In this document: piece by piece, positions 34,281 to 46,879 of the stretch
Layout: each line of letters starts with the position of its first letter
How positions within the stretch are numbered: position 1 is the first letter of the stretch
Assembly (NCBI GenBank): GCA_026261815.1
Contig: JAMPIT010000269.1
Location: forward strand, 186,001-250,000
Source of the DNA: Monarcha castaneiventris obscurior
Taxonomy: Eukaryota > Chordata > Aves > Passeriformes > Monarchidae
DNA: 64,000 nucleotides
Direction: 5' to 3'
The notes under the pieces: generated by a model
The model's input: the letters and a program-made list of their open reading frames with translations, nothing else
Database searches by the model: none
What the model was told of the DNA's origin: nothing
Made by a program: the position numbers and the translations under genes

Positions 34281-34750
34281 GAGGTGTCTGGTAGCACCGA
34301 GTTCAGCAATTCCCAGCCCTGAGAACCCCTGGCTTGCCAGGAGGGGTTTGGCCCCCTGATGCTCCCGAGCTGGGATATCTCAGGAATCTTGGGAGGGAGC
34401 AGGGAAAAAGCTTTTGAGGGTCCCCAAGGAGCATCCAGGAGCAAAGCCTGGAATTTCTGGGTGCATTTTCCCCTTTGTTTTCCCACTTGGTGGCACAGCC
34501 ACCGAGGGGACACCACGACCCTTCCCTCTGCTCGCCTGCAAAAGCCACCCCTGTGCGACGCTTTTATTTTTGTATTTTTTTCCCCCAGAAAAAAAAAAAA
34601 AAAAAAGAAAAAAAAAAAGAAAAAAAACCACCCCACCAGAACCCAAGCCAAGTTTTGGAAAATAATTTGTGACGGAGGTGCCATTCTGCATCAAAATATT
34701 GTGCAGAAAATGTCAAATGTCACCAATCCATGTGTCCCCCCGCGTGATAG
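34281..34750. other. Unique sequence with A-rich tract
   Basis: Unique DNA with an A-rich tract at 34589-34628 (three A-runs separated by single G). No exon was recognised. Confidence 0.5.
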
Positions 34751-34965
34751 TAATTGGGCTGGACGGCTGCGCTCTGCCACCGCGGCCGCTCGCCGCCTCC
34801 TCCTCCTCCTCCTCCTCCTCTTCCTCCTCCTCCTCACACTCGGCTCGGGAAATGTGTCGCTTCCCGAGTCCATCCCGGCTGCCCCTGCCTGCGGAGCGGC
34901 GCCGGCCGCGGTGTGCCCAGCCCGGGGACGAGTGCGTGGTGCTCATTAGGCTCCAGCCGTGATAA
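34751..34965. other. CpG-rich stretch with (tcc)n
   Basis: CpG-rich DNA (cggacggctgcg, ccgcggccgctcgccgcc, ggagcggcgccggccgcgg) enclosing a (tcc)n microsatellite at about 34796-34834. It has the composition of a small CpG island. No first exon, start context or transcript can be assigned. Confidence 0.4.
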
Positions 34966-37317
34966 ACAGCTCCTGGGGAAAAGGGGGGGCAGCTGGAGCG
35001 GGGAGTTGTCGGGGTGTTGATTCCCTCCTGGATTTCTCTCCGGGCTGGGAGATGCAGCCCGGTTTTCCCCGAGGTTTTCCCCTCAATCCCCCACCCCTTG
35101 GTGATTGAGGTGGAGCTCGATTTGGGGTCCCTGATGGAGGAATCACAGCCTGTTGCTCCCCTCCTTCCCCAAAAGTGCTCCAGAGGTGCAGTCACCTGCA
35201 TTTCCAGCACCACGGCCCCTTTGGAATATTCATCCCACTCTCTGCCTGGTTGTGCTGGGTGTGTGCAACACCCCCATTGCAGTTTGATTTGCTCCGAGGG
35301 AAAACAAACTCTTCTTCCAGAGCAAATAATCCATTCCTCAGAGCACCCCAAGCCCTTAATCTTGGGAACAGCCCTTTCTCACACACCCCTTAACAATCCC
35401 GGGTGAATCAATCCTCATTAGGACATTAGGCTGCATAAATATTTTGGCGGGTGAGGGAGCCCCAGGGGAGAGCAGAGGGATGGGGAGAGTTGCAGTTGGA
35501 AATTCAATGAAGTTCCCTTCGGCAGCAGGGGGGGAGCCAGGCCTAGAGGAGTTGGGCCAAGCCTTCAGCCCGGTGCCTCTTGTCCCCTTGGGCAAGTCCT
35601 GCGGAGCAGGGTTAATTCTGCTGACCTATTTTATTTTGCCCGTGGAAGTGGCCAGGCTCAGGTGGGAAAGGAGGAGGTGAAATCCTGCCCGCTCTCTGCA
35701 GCTCCTTCCCCAAAGCCACAACACACAAACTCGGTGGCAAACAATTTCTTTGCCGCCGAGGAAGGAGCTGGAATTTCTCTCTGGCGAGGCAGCAGCAGCA
35801 GCAGAATTGCGAAGTCGGTGCCTGTTATAGAAACTTTTTAGTACTGGGGACAAGCCAAGAAAAAAGCCCAGATTGATCTCAAATCTCAGCTGGTGCTGGC
35901 GGCGCTTCCACCTCCGACTCCTGCGCTGGTGGGACGTGAGCTGGACCCTCCAAGCACCCCCGAGGAGAGCTGGGATGATGTTTCCCAGCTTTCTGGGTAC
36001 TATTCCCAGCTCCCTGCCCAGCCAGGAGCTCCTGGCCTGCTCTGGGAGGTGGTTTTGGGGTAGATTGAGGTTTTCTGGTTTGTGATTGCATAAATCCAGC
36101 TCTTCCCTGGCTCCCCCATCCCATCTCCTCACGGGTGGGACCGGCCTGGATCATCTCACGCCATCAAAATCCTTCACACCGGGATAATCCAGGCTGTGGC
36201 AGTGCCAGGCTGCAGCTCCCGGGGAGGGGAAAGGTTTTTTGGCTCCGATTCCATCGCAAGGCGCTCGTGCCATGATTTCCTTCGGCAGCCAGGGAAATTC
36301 CTTCGGAGCTGTCAAAGGGATGTGGGTGGCGATGGGGCAGCTGGAAATTTCACCTCATCCCCGTGAGCTGCGAGGGGCTGGGGCAGGGAACATCCCGGGC
36401 TCCGGGTGGGCACGGGCAGGGAGCGGCTCTGAGGGATGGGAGAGCTGGGAAAATCCAGCCTGGATCCATCCCAACCCCTTCACTCCCCGTGTCGGGAAGC
36501 GGGCGCTGGGCTGGGGCTTTGTTCCTGGATTTTGGGGTGGAATTCCTGCGGCAAAGCCCGGCGCCATCCACCTCCCCTTCACAGAATAAAGCCCTTTTTA
36601 ATCCATTTTTCCTCCGTGCCGTGGGAAAACAGGCACCAACGGGATGGACACGCCAAGGCTGGACACCCCAGGGCTCACCCACCTCCGTGCCCACCTCAAG
36701 CCGGGTATCCCTGGCAGGGCAGAGCTCGGAAAACGCCGGATCTCTGCATGTGTGCTGCTTCCATGTGCGCCGGTTTCCAAGGAAACCGCTCGCTCTTACA
36801 TGTGTGTCGCTTAACACCCTATTTGCTTTCATTTGGATAAATCTTTAATTCCTGTGCAGCCCCGGCTCCGCGGGATCTGTCGAGCTCCCTGTGCATCCCC
36901 GGCGCCGCAAAATCCCTCTCCCGCCTGCCTGAATCTTGGAAAAGTCCCTGCCCGCTCGGAGCAAGTTTCCCAAACCTGTGCCTAATTGGAGTAGCTAATG
37001 CTTTTCCGCGGGAATAACTGGATATTTCGCTGCTGCCTCCCCTCTAGAAACAATTAGCGGGGAAAACTCGGAATGAGGCGCTCCTGTCGCCTGCCACCGG
37101 CTCTGCTGCTCGGGGTGGAGGAGCAGGGCAGGATTCCCCTTCCCGGGGATGTGGGGCGCAGAGCTGAGGGGTGCAGAGGTGGATCCGAGTCCTCGGGGAG
37201 GCGGCAGCTCCCGACAGCGGTTAAATGTTGATTTTAAAGTGTCCTGGGGTGAGGAAGCAGGGAAGGGTGACCCGGGTGGTGCCACACATCAGCCTGGAGA
37301 GGGGAAGGATCGAGGGA
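34966..37317. other. Unique segment
   Basis: About 2.3 kb without an obvious array. Short balanced stretches occur at 35405-35450, 35820-35880 and 36975-37040. Open frames of up to 212 codons on both strands show no recognisable domain and no convincing splice-flanked exon. Confidence 0.4.
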
Positions 37318-37645
37318 GAGCTCAGAGCCCCTTGCAGGGCCTTAAAAGGGCTCCAGGAGAGCTGGAGAGGGACTGGGGACAAGGGATGGAGGGACAGGAC
37401 ACAGGGAATGGCTTTAAGCTGAAGGAGGAAAGGTTTAGGTGGGATATTGGGAAGGAATTCCTGGCTGGGAGGGTGGGGAGGGGCTGGGATGGAATTCCCA
37501 GAGGAGCTGTGGCTGCCCCTGGATCCCTGGAAGTGCCCAAGGCCAGGCTGGATCACCCTGGGACAGTGGGAGCTGTCCCTGGGCATGGCAGGGGTGGCAC
37601 TGGATGGGTTTAAATCCCTTCCCACCCAACCCATTCCAGGATTCC
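37318..37645 (+). mobile_element. CR1 LINE 3' portion
   Basis: Reads as CR1: agcccttgc-like start, then ggacaggacacagggaatgg, ctttaagctgaaggaggaaa, ggtttaggtgggatattggg, tccctggaagtgcccaaggc, ggcactggatgggtttaaat and cccttcccacccaacccatt, ending in attccaggattcc. This is the typical sequence order of the last roughly 330 bp of avian CR1. Confidence 0.93.
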
Positions 37646-38340
37646 ATGGCACTGCCAGGACACGCTGTGTCCCCCCCTCTGTGCTCCAGCCCCTCCTCCT
37701 CGAGCAGGACGAAGATTTGGGGGCGTTTTGCTCCCCGGAATTTTCATCTGCAGCAAACCCCAAAGCGGCTTTTTCTTCCCTGTCCCCCTCCCTCCCTTCC
37801 CTTCGCACAGCTCCTGTGGCACTGGAGGAATTTTCTGAGCTAAAGCCACTTTGCTCCTCTCCCAAAATCCCCGGGGCTGGCTCGTGCTTGTAAAGCCGAG
37901 CTCACTCGGGGCTGGCTCCCGTCTGCAGCCCTGACAGCAGCTAATGCTGTTAGCCTGTGTCGAGGAGGGATTTCAGCATCAAAAACCCCCAAAACCGCCG
38001 GGCTGGGGCCTCTCTGCAGTTCAAAAACACCTCCCCCGTGTTTGGGGTGCTCGGCACGGCCCGGGGGGTGCCGCTCAGGGGGGTTTGGGGTGGTTTTGGG
38101 TGGTTTTGGGGGGGCTGGTGCAGCCTCGGGAGCAGCGCGGGATGAGCAGCCGGGATTAGCTCGGCTCGGGGAAAGCTTTGCTATCTTTAGGTGGAAGGTG
38201 AGGGATTGTGGCTCTTAGGGTGGCCGGCAGGTGAGGAGAGAGGAAAATCCTTGGGGCCAGCCCGGCTCGGGGCTCTGACCCCAGCTCCTGTCCCCACGGG
38301 GGTCTGGCCCCTCCAGCCCCCGGCCCCGTGAGCCGTCACC
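37646..38340. other. Unique GC-rich segment
   Basis: Non-repetitive with G-tracts (38054-38115). No exon was recognised. Confidence 0.4.
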
Positions 38341-38720
38341 TTTCTAGGCCACAATCTGTCCCCAATTCCGAGCCTGCTGTTAGCTTCACTTGCACTCTAT
38401 TCTCGTGTTTGCTGTTATTTTTTAACACTTTTTTTTTAATTTTTTTTCCTCCCTTTTTTTTTATTTTTTTTTAAATTTTTTTTTTATAAAATTTTTTTTT
38501 TTTGCGCATAAAAGCACTATCCTCTCCCCAGAGCCTGCCTGGAGCGAAGGCATGGTCTGTACAACTGCAATTATTTCGAAGAACAGATGGAGTGAGGAGC
38601 AGAAAGTCTGTTAATAGTAATAGAAATGCTACATGTTAACCTGGACAGCACACGATGACAGTCCCATGACTACACGTTCTGTTCCCACCAGCTGGGCTCC
38701 GAGAGGAGCCGAGAGATTCA
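38341..38720. promoter_or_regulatory. Candidate conserved non-coding element (38.5 kb island)
   Basis: Two balanced pieces, 38342-38420 (ctgttagcttcacttgcact) and 38505-38700 (gtacaactgcaattatttcg, gttaatagtaatagaaatgc, tacatgttaacctgg), are separated by a T-rich tract (38427-38503). Composition is unlike the flanks. A function in the PEBP4/EGR3 neighbourhood is inferred. Confidence 0.4.
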
Positions 38721-38816
38721 GAAACGCCGAGCTCGGCTCCGCACCCTCCCCAAAGTTAGAGCTCAAATTCCTTCACACTTGCGGCGCAGGGTTTTTTGGG
38801 TTGTCGGGCTTCTTCT

Positions 38817-38852
38817 CCCCCTCCTCCTCCTCCTCCTCCTCCTCCTCCTCCT
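38817..38852. repeat. (tcc)n microsatellite
   Basis: About twelve tandem tcc units. A serine-rich + frame and an arginine-rich - frame across it are artefacts. Confidence 0.9.
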
Positions 38853-39584
38853 TTTTCCCATTAAGCGCCGATTTTGCTGCTTCTCCTCTCTTTTTTTTTC
38901 CCCCTTCTGGCTGCAGCTGGGAGCGTGGTGGGGCTCGGCCTCGAGGTCCTGACCTTCAGCCTCACGTGGTGATGATGGTTCAGCCCCTTTCCCACACCCA
39001 CATCTGCGGGGTTGATGCAATTCCCCCACCCTGGATGATGCCAGCCTGGGATTTAGGGATAGGGGCGGTTTGCAGGAGTTTGGGATTTTCTCTGCAACTC
39101 TTTCAAGCTGGCGGCTGGATGGGTTGAAATCTTCATTTTTCGGTTCAAAATGGTGCTCCCTGCCAGAGCTGGGGTCTTCCAGAGGTTTAAGGGATGCCAC
39201 GGGAAGGGGGCTCAGGGGGAATTTGGTTATGGCAGTGCTCCAGGGTTTTTTTTTTTTGCCTCGTTTACCCCAAGCAGAGGTTGGGAAAGGGAGCAGAAAT
39301 ATTGAGTCAGCCCCACGAACCTCTCTGAGCAAATCCCTGCCAGGTTTCACAAGCGGCCAGGGATGAGGCCACAGAGCTCCAGCTAATTCCAGTGGGAATT
39401 GCAGGGCTCAATCCCAGGCTGCTGCTGAAAGCCCAGCCCCTGGGGGCGGCTGGAGCCGAGCGTGGCACCGCTGGAGCCCTGGCAGACGCACCTGGAGGTT
39501 TTATTCCGATATAGATCCCTTAATCCGGGTGCTTGAGGGATAATCTGGTGCCTGAGGTGCTGCCAAATCCCTGGGGATCAGCAG
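38853..39584. other. Unique segment
   Basis: Non-repetitive sequence. No exon was recognised. Confidence 0.4.
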
Positions 39585-39626
39585 GTTTTCCCTCCAGAGG
39601 TCACTTCCAACCCTCTTCCGACCAAA
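39585..39626 (+). mobile_element. Possible short CR1 3'-end relic
   Basis: ttttccctccagaggtcact followed by tccaacccc-like sequence resembles the very end of some CR1 subfamilies. Only about 40 bp, so the call is weak. Confidence 0.3.
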
Positions 39627-40930
<1,304 letters not shown>

Positions 40931-41430
40931 ACCACGAGATGCTGCAGCCCTAAATCAATCTAACTGATAATCTGGGTACTAAAGCCTAATTAAGATATCA
41001 ATTAATTTGCAGCGTGCATTTAACAAGAAATATCGCGTCCTTCTCCTCTATTATTCTCTGAAATTACTGCTGAGGGCTCTTTGTACAGATACCTTAATTA
41101 GACTTTTTATTGTTAATGGGCATATTAAGCAAATTAAAACGGGATATTAATACTTTCCATGAATTCCATAATTGGCTGAAAAATAGGAAGCGTCGGGAAT
41201 AATTGCGGGAATTTGTGTACAGGGCTTGGGGATTTTTTTTTTAATTTTTTTTTGTGCTGGTTTGTGTTTTAATCCTTCCCAGAAACCCTTCTGCATTTCT
41301 AACAACAGGGTCCTGGAAGTCTCTCATTAATTTTAATATTTACCAAACGCAAAGGAGCCCAAGCTCCTGTGTTTCCTTCTGTACACAGATCCTTCGGAGC
41401 CGTTCCCTCTTGCTAATTATTAAATTATTG
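40931..41430. promoter_or_regulatory. Candidate conserved intronic element (41 kb island)
   Basis: AT-rich, non-repetitive: ccctaaatcaatctaactg, taattaagatatcaattaat, ccttaattagactttttatt, ggcatattaagcaaattaaa, ctcattaattttaatattta. Very dense in TAAT/ATTA cores. It lies about 650 bp past the PEBP4 exon and so probably inside an intron. An enhancer role is inferred. Confidence 0.42.
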
Positions 41431-42374
41431 GGGTTTTCCTTTTTTTTTTTTTTGGTGGCAGGGGGGGAGTATAAAATCCTCGAAGCAAAGAAGGGAAATG
41501 TGGGATTCAAACCTCCAGCACGAATGGAAGGTGGGGTTTTATTCCCCAGCAGTTTGTGATCTCTAAGGTTAAAAATTCCATGTCAGGCCGTGCGAGAGGG
41601 CGGGAAAAAGGAGATTTTTTGGGAAGGGAAAAGGGTTTTCCCCATCTGCCAGGGATGGGGCCGATCCCAACTATTCCTCCAGCTTTCTTCTCACGAGATA
41701 AATACATTTATAAATACAAACACACAAACCCGAGCGGGGATTTGGCCTCGATGCTCCTGCTGCTCCCTTCCAACGTGAGCCACTCCCCGATTCCACGGAA
41801 TATTCTATATAAAACGTATATATTGATACGATCCCTATAACGACGGGATAAATATATCCCCTCTATCTCCCGTGGGTGTGTGTATGTGGATCTCTCCTCT
41901 ACACACACAGAAACGAGTATAAATCCCCCAAATCCCACAAAACGGGCAATAAACCACCAAAAATCGGCCACTTTCCAGCAGGACACCGCCCCAAAACCAC
42001 CTCGGGTGGCTGCCCACGGCCGGGGGTGCAGTGGGGGTGGTCCTGGGGTGTCCTTCTGGGGTTGCAAGGCGGAGTTTTCCCAAATCCCCCGGCCCCAAAG
42101 GCGGCGGGTGCGGAGCCGGCGGGCTCAGCCACATGGTGTCTCGTTGAGATGCAGCTCCTCGGGGGGATATGGAAGTCTTGGCTCCGAGGAGCTTCAGCTG
42201 ACAGGCTTATTTGCACACTGGCTCTAAAATAACCGTGTAGGCTTTGCACGACACCTTCTGTTGCTTTGGTGCACGGAGGGGCTCGCAAGTGCCTTTCTCC
42301 GGGAGGGACGGGGCGGCCGGAGCCGTGCCCGGGGTGGGGGGGGGTTGGAGGAGCCCCCGCGCCCGCCGGTGCCC
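41431..42374. other. Unique segment
   Basis: Non-repetitive. 41690-41900 is AT-richer (aaaacgtatatattgatacg, gggataaatatatcccc). The latter contains a short perfect inverted repeat around aaatat. No exon was recognised. Confidence 0.4.
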
Positions 42375-43590
42375 CGGCGTTACCCTGGCATGGCCCAGAG
42401 TCACCCTGGCATGGCCCAGAGTCACCCAGTGTCACCCAGTGTCACCCTGGCATGGCCCAGTGTCACCCCAGCACCGAGCCAGGGTCACCCCGGCATCGCC
42501 CAGTGTCACCCCGGCATTGCCCAGTGTCACCCAGTGTCGCCCAGGGTCACCCCGGCATGGCCCAGAGTCACCCTGGCATGGCCCAGAGTCACCCCAGCAC
42601 CGAGCCAGGGTCACCCCGGCATAGCCCAGTGTCACCCCAGCATTGCCCAGTGTCACCCAGCATCGCCCAGAGTCACCCAGTGTCACCCAGTGTCACCCTG
42701 GCATCGCCCAGAGTCACCCTGGCATCGCCCAGTGTCACCCAGTGTCACCCCATGGTCACCCCGGCATGGCCCAGAGTCACCCCAGCATTGCCCAGAGTCA
42801 CCCCAGTGCCGAGCCAGAGTCACCCCAGCATCGCCCAGGGTCACCCCAGCGTTGCCCAGTGTCACCCTGGCATGGCCCAGAGTCACCCCAGCACCGAGCC
42901 AGGGTCACCCCGGTGCCAAGCCAGGGTCACCCCAGCATCGCCCAGAGTGACGCCGGCATCGCCCAGAATCACCCCGGCATTGCCCAGTGTCACCCCAGTA
43001 CCGAGCCAGGGTCACCCCAGTGCCAAGCCAGTGTCACCCCAGCATCGCCCAGTGTCACCCAGGGTCACCCCAGCATCGCCCGGCATCACTCTGGCATTGC
43101 CCAGTGTCACCCCAGCATCACCCAGCGTCACCCCAGTACCGAGCCAGGGTCACCCCAGTGCCGAGCCAGGGTCACCCCAGCATCGCCCAGTGGCACCCCG
43201 GCATTGCCCAGTGTCACCCCAGTGCCGAGCCAGTGTCACCCTGGTATCACCCAGCAGTGCCCAGCAGCCCTTGGGTGTCATCCCAGTGTCACCCAGCAGC
43301 GCTTGGGTATCACCCAGGGTCACCCAGTGTCACCCCAGCATCCCTCCAGCATCACCCAGCAGAGTTTGGGTGTCACCCCAGTATCACCCAGCATCCCTTG
43401 GGTACCACCTCAGCATCCCCCCAGCATCCCTTGGGTATCACCCTGGCATCCCTTGGGTACCACCACAGCATCCTCCTGGCATCCCTTGGGTACCACCCTG
43501 GCATCCCTTTGGTATCCCCCCAGCATCCCTGGGGTATCCCCCCAGCCTCCCCCCGGCATCCCCCTGGCACCACCCAGGCTTTGCCACCCC
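42375..43590. repeat. Minisatellite, ~21-bp unit with 10-bp half-units
   Basis: About 1.2 kb built on cagtgtcaccccagcatcgc and close variants (ccctggcatggc, ccagtgccgagc). The full period is 21 bp (42484 to 42505), with frequent short gtcacccagt units. From about 43260 it passes into longer units with cccttgggtatcacc and catccccccagcatccc. All + frames stay open, so the 595-, 455- and 342-codon frames are artefacts. Confidence 0.95.
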
Positions 43591-43635
43591 CCGGTTTGGA
43601 GGGAAGCGGCTCCAGCAGCGCCGAACGTCGCTCCT

Positions 43636-43930
43636 GGGCGCCGCAGCACTTTGGCACGCCACCAGCTCCGGGGTTTGGCTCGGGATTTGTTGTCCCGGGT
43701 GGGATTTTGGGATGGAACATCCCATCCCCTGGGCGCCGCAGCACTTTGGCACGCCACCAGCTCCGGGGGTTGGCTCGGGATTTGTTGTCCCGGGTGGGAT
43801 TTTGGGATGGAACATCCCATCCCCTGGGCGCCGCAGCACTTTGGCACGCCACCAGCTCCGGGGTTTGGCTCGGGATTTGTTGTCCCGGGTGGGATTTTGG
43901 GATGGAACATCCCACCCCCTGGGCGCCGCT
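43636..43930. repeat. 95-bp direct repeat, three near-identical copies
   Basis: Copies begin with gggcgccgcagcactttgg at 43636, 43731 and 43826, spaced exactly 95 bp, with a partial fourth start at 43921. They differ at only a few bases (ggggtttgg / gggggttgg, cccatcccct / cccaccccct), so the duplication is recent. Confidence 0.97.
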
Positions 43931-43959
43931 CGCCGCTCCTTATCTGCCGCTGCTCCGGC

Positions 43960-44430
43960 GCCGCTCCGATTGTCAAACGCGAGAGATGCTTTCACTCCTA
44001 TTCAAAATAATTTAAATAAAAATGTTGCTACAAAGTGGAATAATATCTTTTGATGAATGTTTTTAAAGCCCTTTAGGTTTTCATGGTAATTTGCAGTGTA
44101 AAATTATTTAGAGATAAGAGCCAAATTAGCTCTTATAGGCGGAGGTCGATATGTCCCGTTATCCATGGAAGCAGTGTTTAAATATAATCAGCCTTTACTC
44201 TAATGCAGCATAATTGTTCATTTGAAATAGCTTTTTTTTTTCTTTTTTTTTTTCTTTTTTTTTTTTTTACTCCATTCAATGAGTCATTAAAATATTCAAA
44301 GGATAATGCAGTGAATTGGAAATGAATTTATCACATTATCCTGTACATACTGTAGAGCATCAGGTAACCAGGCAAGAATCGGAACGGGTTTACAGCGAAT
44401 CCCCTGTAAACAAGGTTTTCCATTTTGTAT
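43960..44430. promoter_or_regulatory. Candidate conserved non-coding element (44 kb island)
   Basis: About 450 bp of AT-rich unique DNA interrupted by a T-rich tract at 44230-44268. Contains ctattcaaaataatttaaat, aaattagctcttatagg, ataatcagcctttactc, aggataatgcagtg and ttatcacattatcctg (two GATA-type words, 44328-44342). A sharp composition step from the GC-rich arrays on its left. Enhancer role inferred. Confidence 0.42.
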
Positions 44431-44876
44431 TCAGTGGGGGAAAAGGAAAAAAGAAGGGAGAAAACACTGCCCTTCAAATGGAAAGCTTTCCGTCTTTATT
44501 CCCCCTCCTCTGGGAGGAGGAAAGGGGGAGGGCGAGAGCAGAGAATTTGTACTCCACCAAAAGCCTCGCCGCTTTAACTTTATTTTTATCAAAATATGTT
44601 TGTAACAGAAAAGTCGTTATGGAAACGGGTTCTGCCAGCCGGGAAAAATCCTGCGCCAGGCTGGAGCCGAGCGGGACCCGCCGGCACCGCTTGGATCACC
44701 CAAAAATGGATCACCCAAAAATGGATCACCCAAAAACCCCTTCCCTCCCGGGGGCAGGGCGTTGGGGAAACTGAGGCACGGAGCCGCCACGGGCAGCGCT
44801 GGGGTGGGAAATGGGAAACGCATCCAAGGTTTTTGAAGGAAAACCTTTCCCAAACATCACCCATCCCGGCTTTCCC
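44431..44876. other. Unique spacer with a 14-bp triplication
   Basis: Mostly unique. At 44694-44736 three copies of atggatcacccaaa occur. No exon was recognised. Confidence 0.5.
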
Positions 44877-45665
44877 AGAGCTGTGGGTGCAGCTCCAACC
44901 CTTCCCGTGGCTCTGCAGGGCGGAGCGGGGATCCCATGGGTGGGGATTGGCGGATTTGGGTGCCCAGAGATGGTGGCACGGCTGTGCCCGGAGGTCCTGG
45001 TGGCACCTCCGGCCTTCCCCCGGCACTGTGGGTGCAGCTCCAACCCTTCCCGTGGCTCTGGAGGGCGGAGTGAGGGTCCCATGGGTGGGGATTGGGGCAT
45101 TTGGGTGCCCGGGGATGGTGGCACCGCTGTGCCCGGAGGTCCCGGTGGCACCTCCGGCCTTCCCAGTGCTGTGGGTGCAGCTCCAGCCCTTCCCGTGGCT
45201 CTGTAGGGCAGAGTGGGGGTCCCATGGGTGGGGATTGGCGGATTTGGGTGCCCGGGGATGGTGGCACCGCTGTGCCCGGAGGTCCCGGTGGCACCTCCGG
45301 CCTTCCCAGGGCTGTGGGTGCAGCTCCAGCCCCTCCCGTGGCTCTGCAGGGCGGAGTGAGGGTCCCATGGGTGGGGATTGGGGCATTTGGGTGCCCGGGG
45401 ATGGTGGCACGGCTGTGCCCGGAGGTCCCGGTGGCACCTCCGGCCTTCCCAGTGCTGTGGGTGCAGCTCCAGCCCCTCCCGTGGCTCTCTAGGGCAGAGT
45501 GGGGATCCCATGGGTGGGGATTGGCGGATTTGGGTGCAGCTCCAGCCCCTCCTGTGGCTCTGCAGGGCGGAGTGAGGGTCCCATGGGTGGGGGATTGGGG
45601 CATTTGGGTGCCCGGGGATGGTGGCACCGCTGTGCCCGGAGGTCCCGGTGGCACCTCCGGCCTTC
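44877..45665. repeat. Minisatellite, ~143-bp unit, ~5.5 copies
   Basis: The unit starts with ctgtgggtgcagctcca at 44881, 45026, 45169, 45312 and 45455 (spacing 145, 143, 143, 143). It also contains gtcccatgggtggggattgg and ggtcccggtggcacctccgg. The last copy is internally shortened. Long open frames on both strands (298 and 282 codons) are repeat artefacts. Confidence 0.96.
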
Positions 45666-46171
45666 CCTTCCCCGGCGGTGGCCGCGTTCGTGGCCGCGCT
45701 CGGCGGCGCCGATGATAAACAGGCTCCGGGTTGCGAGTGTCACCATAGAAACTGGCGCTGTCTTAAGCAAACAAGGGCTTTATTAACCTTAAAAATTATG
45801 GGGTTTTTGCACGAGGAGAGGACGGAGACGGAGCTGAGGGGGGCAGGATCCTCGCCCGTGCCCTCGGCCCTGTGCCCCGTCCTTGTGCCCATCCCAAAGG
45901 CACGGGCGCTGGGCAGGAAACTTTTCCTCGGTAGCACGTGGGATGCGGCTCCAGCTGATCCAGGATGCTTGGATTGATGACAAATTCCGAGAGATGGGCT
46001 GTTAATTGCTGGCTGCCGTCCCTCCCGCTCCTCGGCCGCCGGCTGAAGAGTTGTAGGGACACCTTGGGGATGCTTTTGCAGAGCGCTCGTGGTCCAGGCG
46101 CACTCAGCATCCCAGCAGGAGAAAAACCCGTCAGGGCAAGGAATGATTTTAATCATTGATTGATGCTAGAG

Positions 46172-46174
<3 letters not shown>
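45666..46174. other. Unique segment, partly conserved-looking
   Basis: 45706-45800 (gatgataaacaggctccgg, gcgctgtcttaagcaaacaa) and 46110-46174 (tttaatcattgattgatgc) are balanced and may be conserved. No coding exon was recognised. Confidence 0.35.

Positions 46175-46223
<49 letters not shown>
46175..46223. repeat. Poly-A run of 49
   Basis: An uninterrupted run of 49 A. No AATAAA hexamer or recognisable retrocopy lies directly upstream. Confidence 0.95.
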
Positions 46224-46226
<3 letters not shown>

Positions 46227-46687
46227 GCTTTTGGCTACCCTGCAGGCACTTTTGGGAGATGCTGGAGGTGCTGGGGGAACTTTCCTTGGCTGTGCCGTGC
46301 AGGATCCGTGATTCCCGTGGATCTGTGGCACTGTGGGATCGCTGATCCCCTGCTCGCTGCGGGGGGAGAAGGGGAAGCTGCAGGAGTTGGTGCCCCGGTG
46401 TTGTTCCTCCTCGCTGGAACCCTCTCGACTCCCCTTTTTTGGTGATGAAACCGAGGGTTTGAAAGGGAAAGAACAGAGGGAAATGTTGGTTTAATTGATG
46501 ACTTGGCTCCTCGGAATACTCAGTTCCCTGGTGTGAGTTTCTGTCGCTGCTCGTTAATGAAGCCTTTATTAATAAAAGAAATCAAAAAAAAAACCCCCCA
46601 AAATAAGCAAAGAGGCTGCTGCTCAGGGGAAGTTTTCTTTGCGCTCCAGGCTCCTGTGGAATGAATTTTTCCCTTTGAGGGCGGCGA
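46224..46687. other. Unique spacer
   Basis: Non-repetitive sequence of mixed composition. No gene was recognised. Confidence 0.4.
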
Positions 46688-46858
46688 GGCCCTGGTATGG
46701 AATTCCAAGAGCAGCTTTGGCTGCCCCCGGGATCCCTGGAAGTGCCCAAGGCCAGGTTGGAGTAACCTGGGACAGCGGAAATTGTCCCTGCCCGTGGCAC
46801 TGGATGGGCTTAAAGGTCCCTTCCCACCCAAACCACCCTTAATTCCATGAATTTCTCA
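46688..46858 (+). mobile_element. CR1 LINE 3'-end fragment
   Basis: Contains ccctggaagtgcccaaggcc, ggttggagtaacctgggaca, ggcactggatgggcttaaag and gtcccttcccacccaaacca, ending attccatgaatt. Same subfamily type as 37318-37645. Confidence 0.92.
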
Positions 46859-46879
46859 TCCCGAGGAATGCGTGAAAGG

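Noticed and set aside
42375..43400. CRISPR-like regular spacing
   Set aside because: Units are contiguous with no unique spacers, and this is vertebrate DNA.
42266..44053. 595-codon open frame on +
   Set aside because: It is read-through of the stop-free 21-bp minisatellite and the 95-bp repeats. The other two + frames are equally open.
44589..45654. Proline/glycine-rich frames resembling collagen
   Set aside because: No Gly-X-Y periodicity. They come from the 143-bp repeat on both strands.
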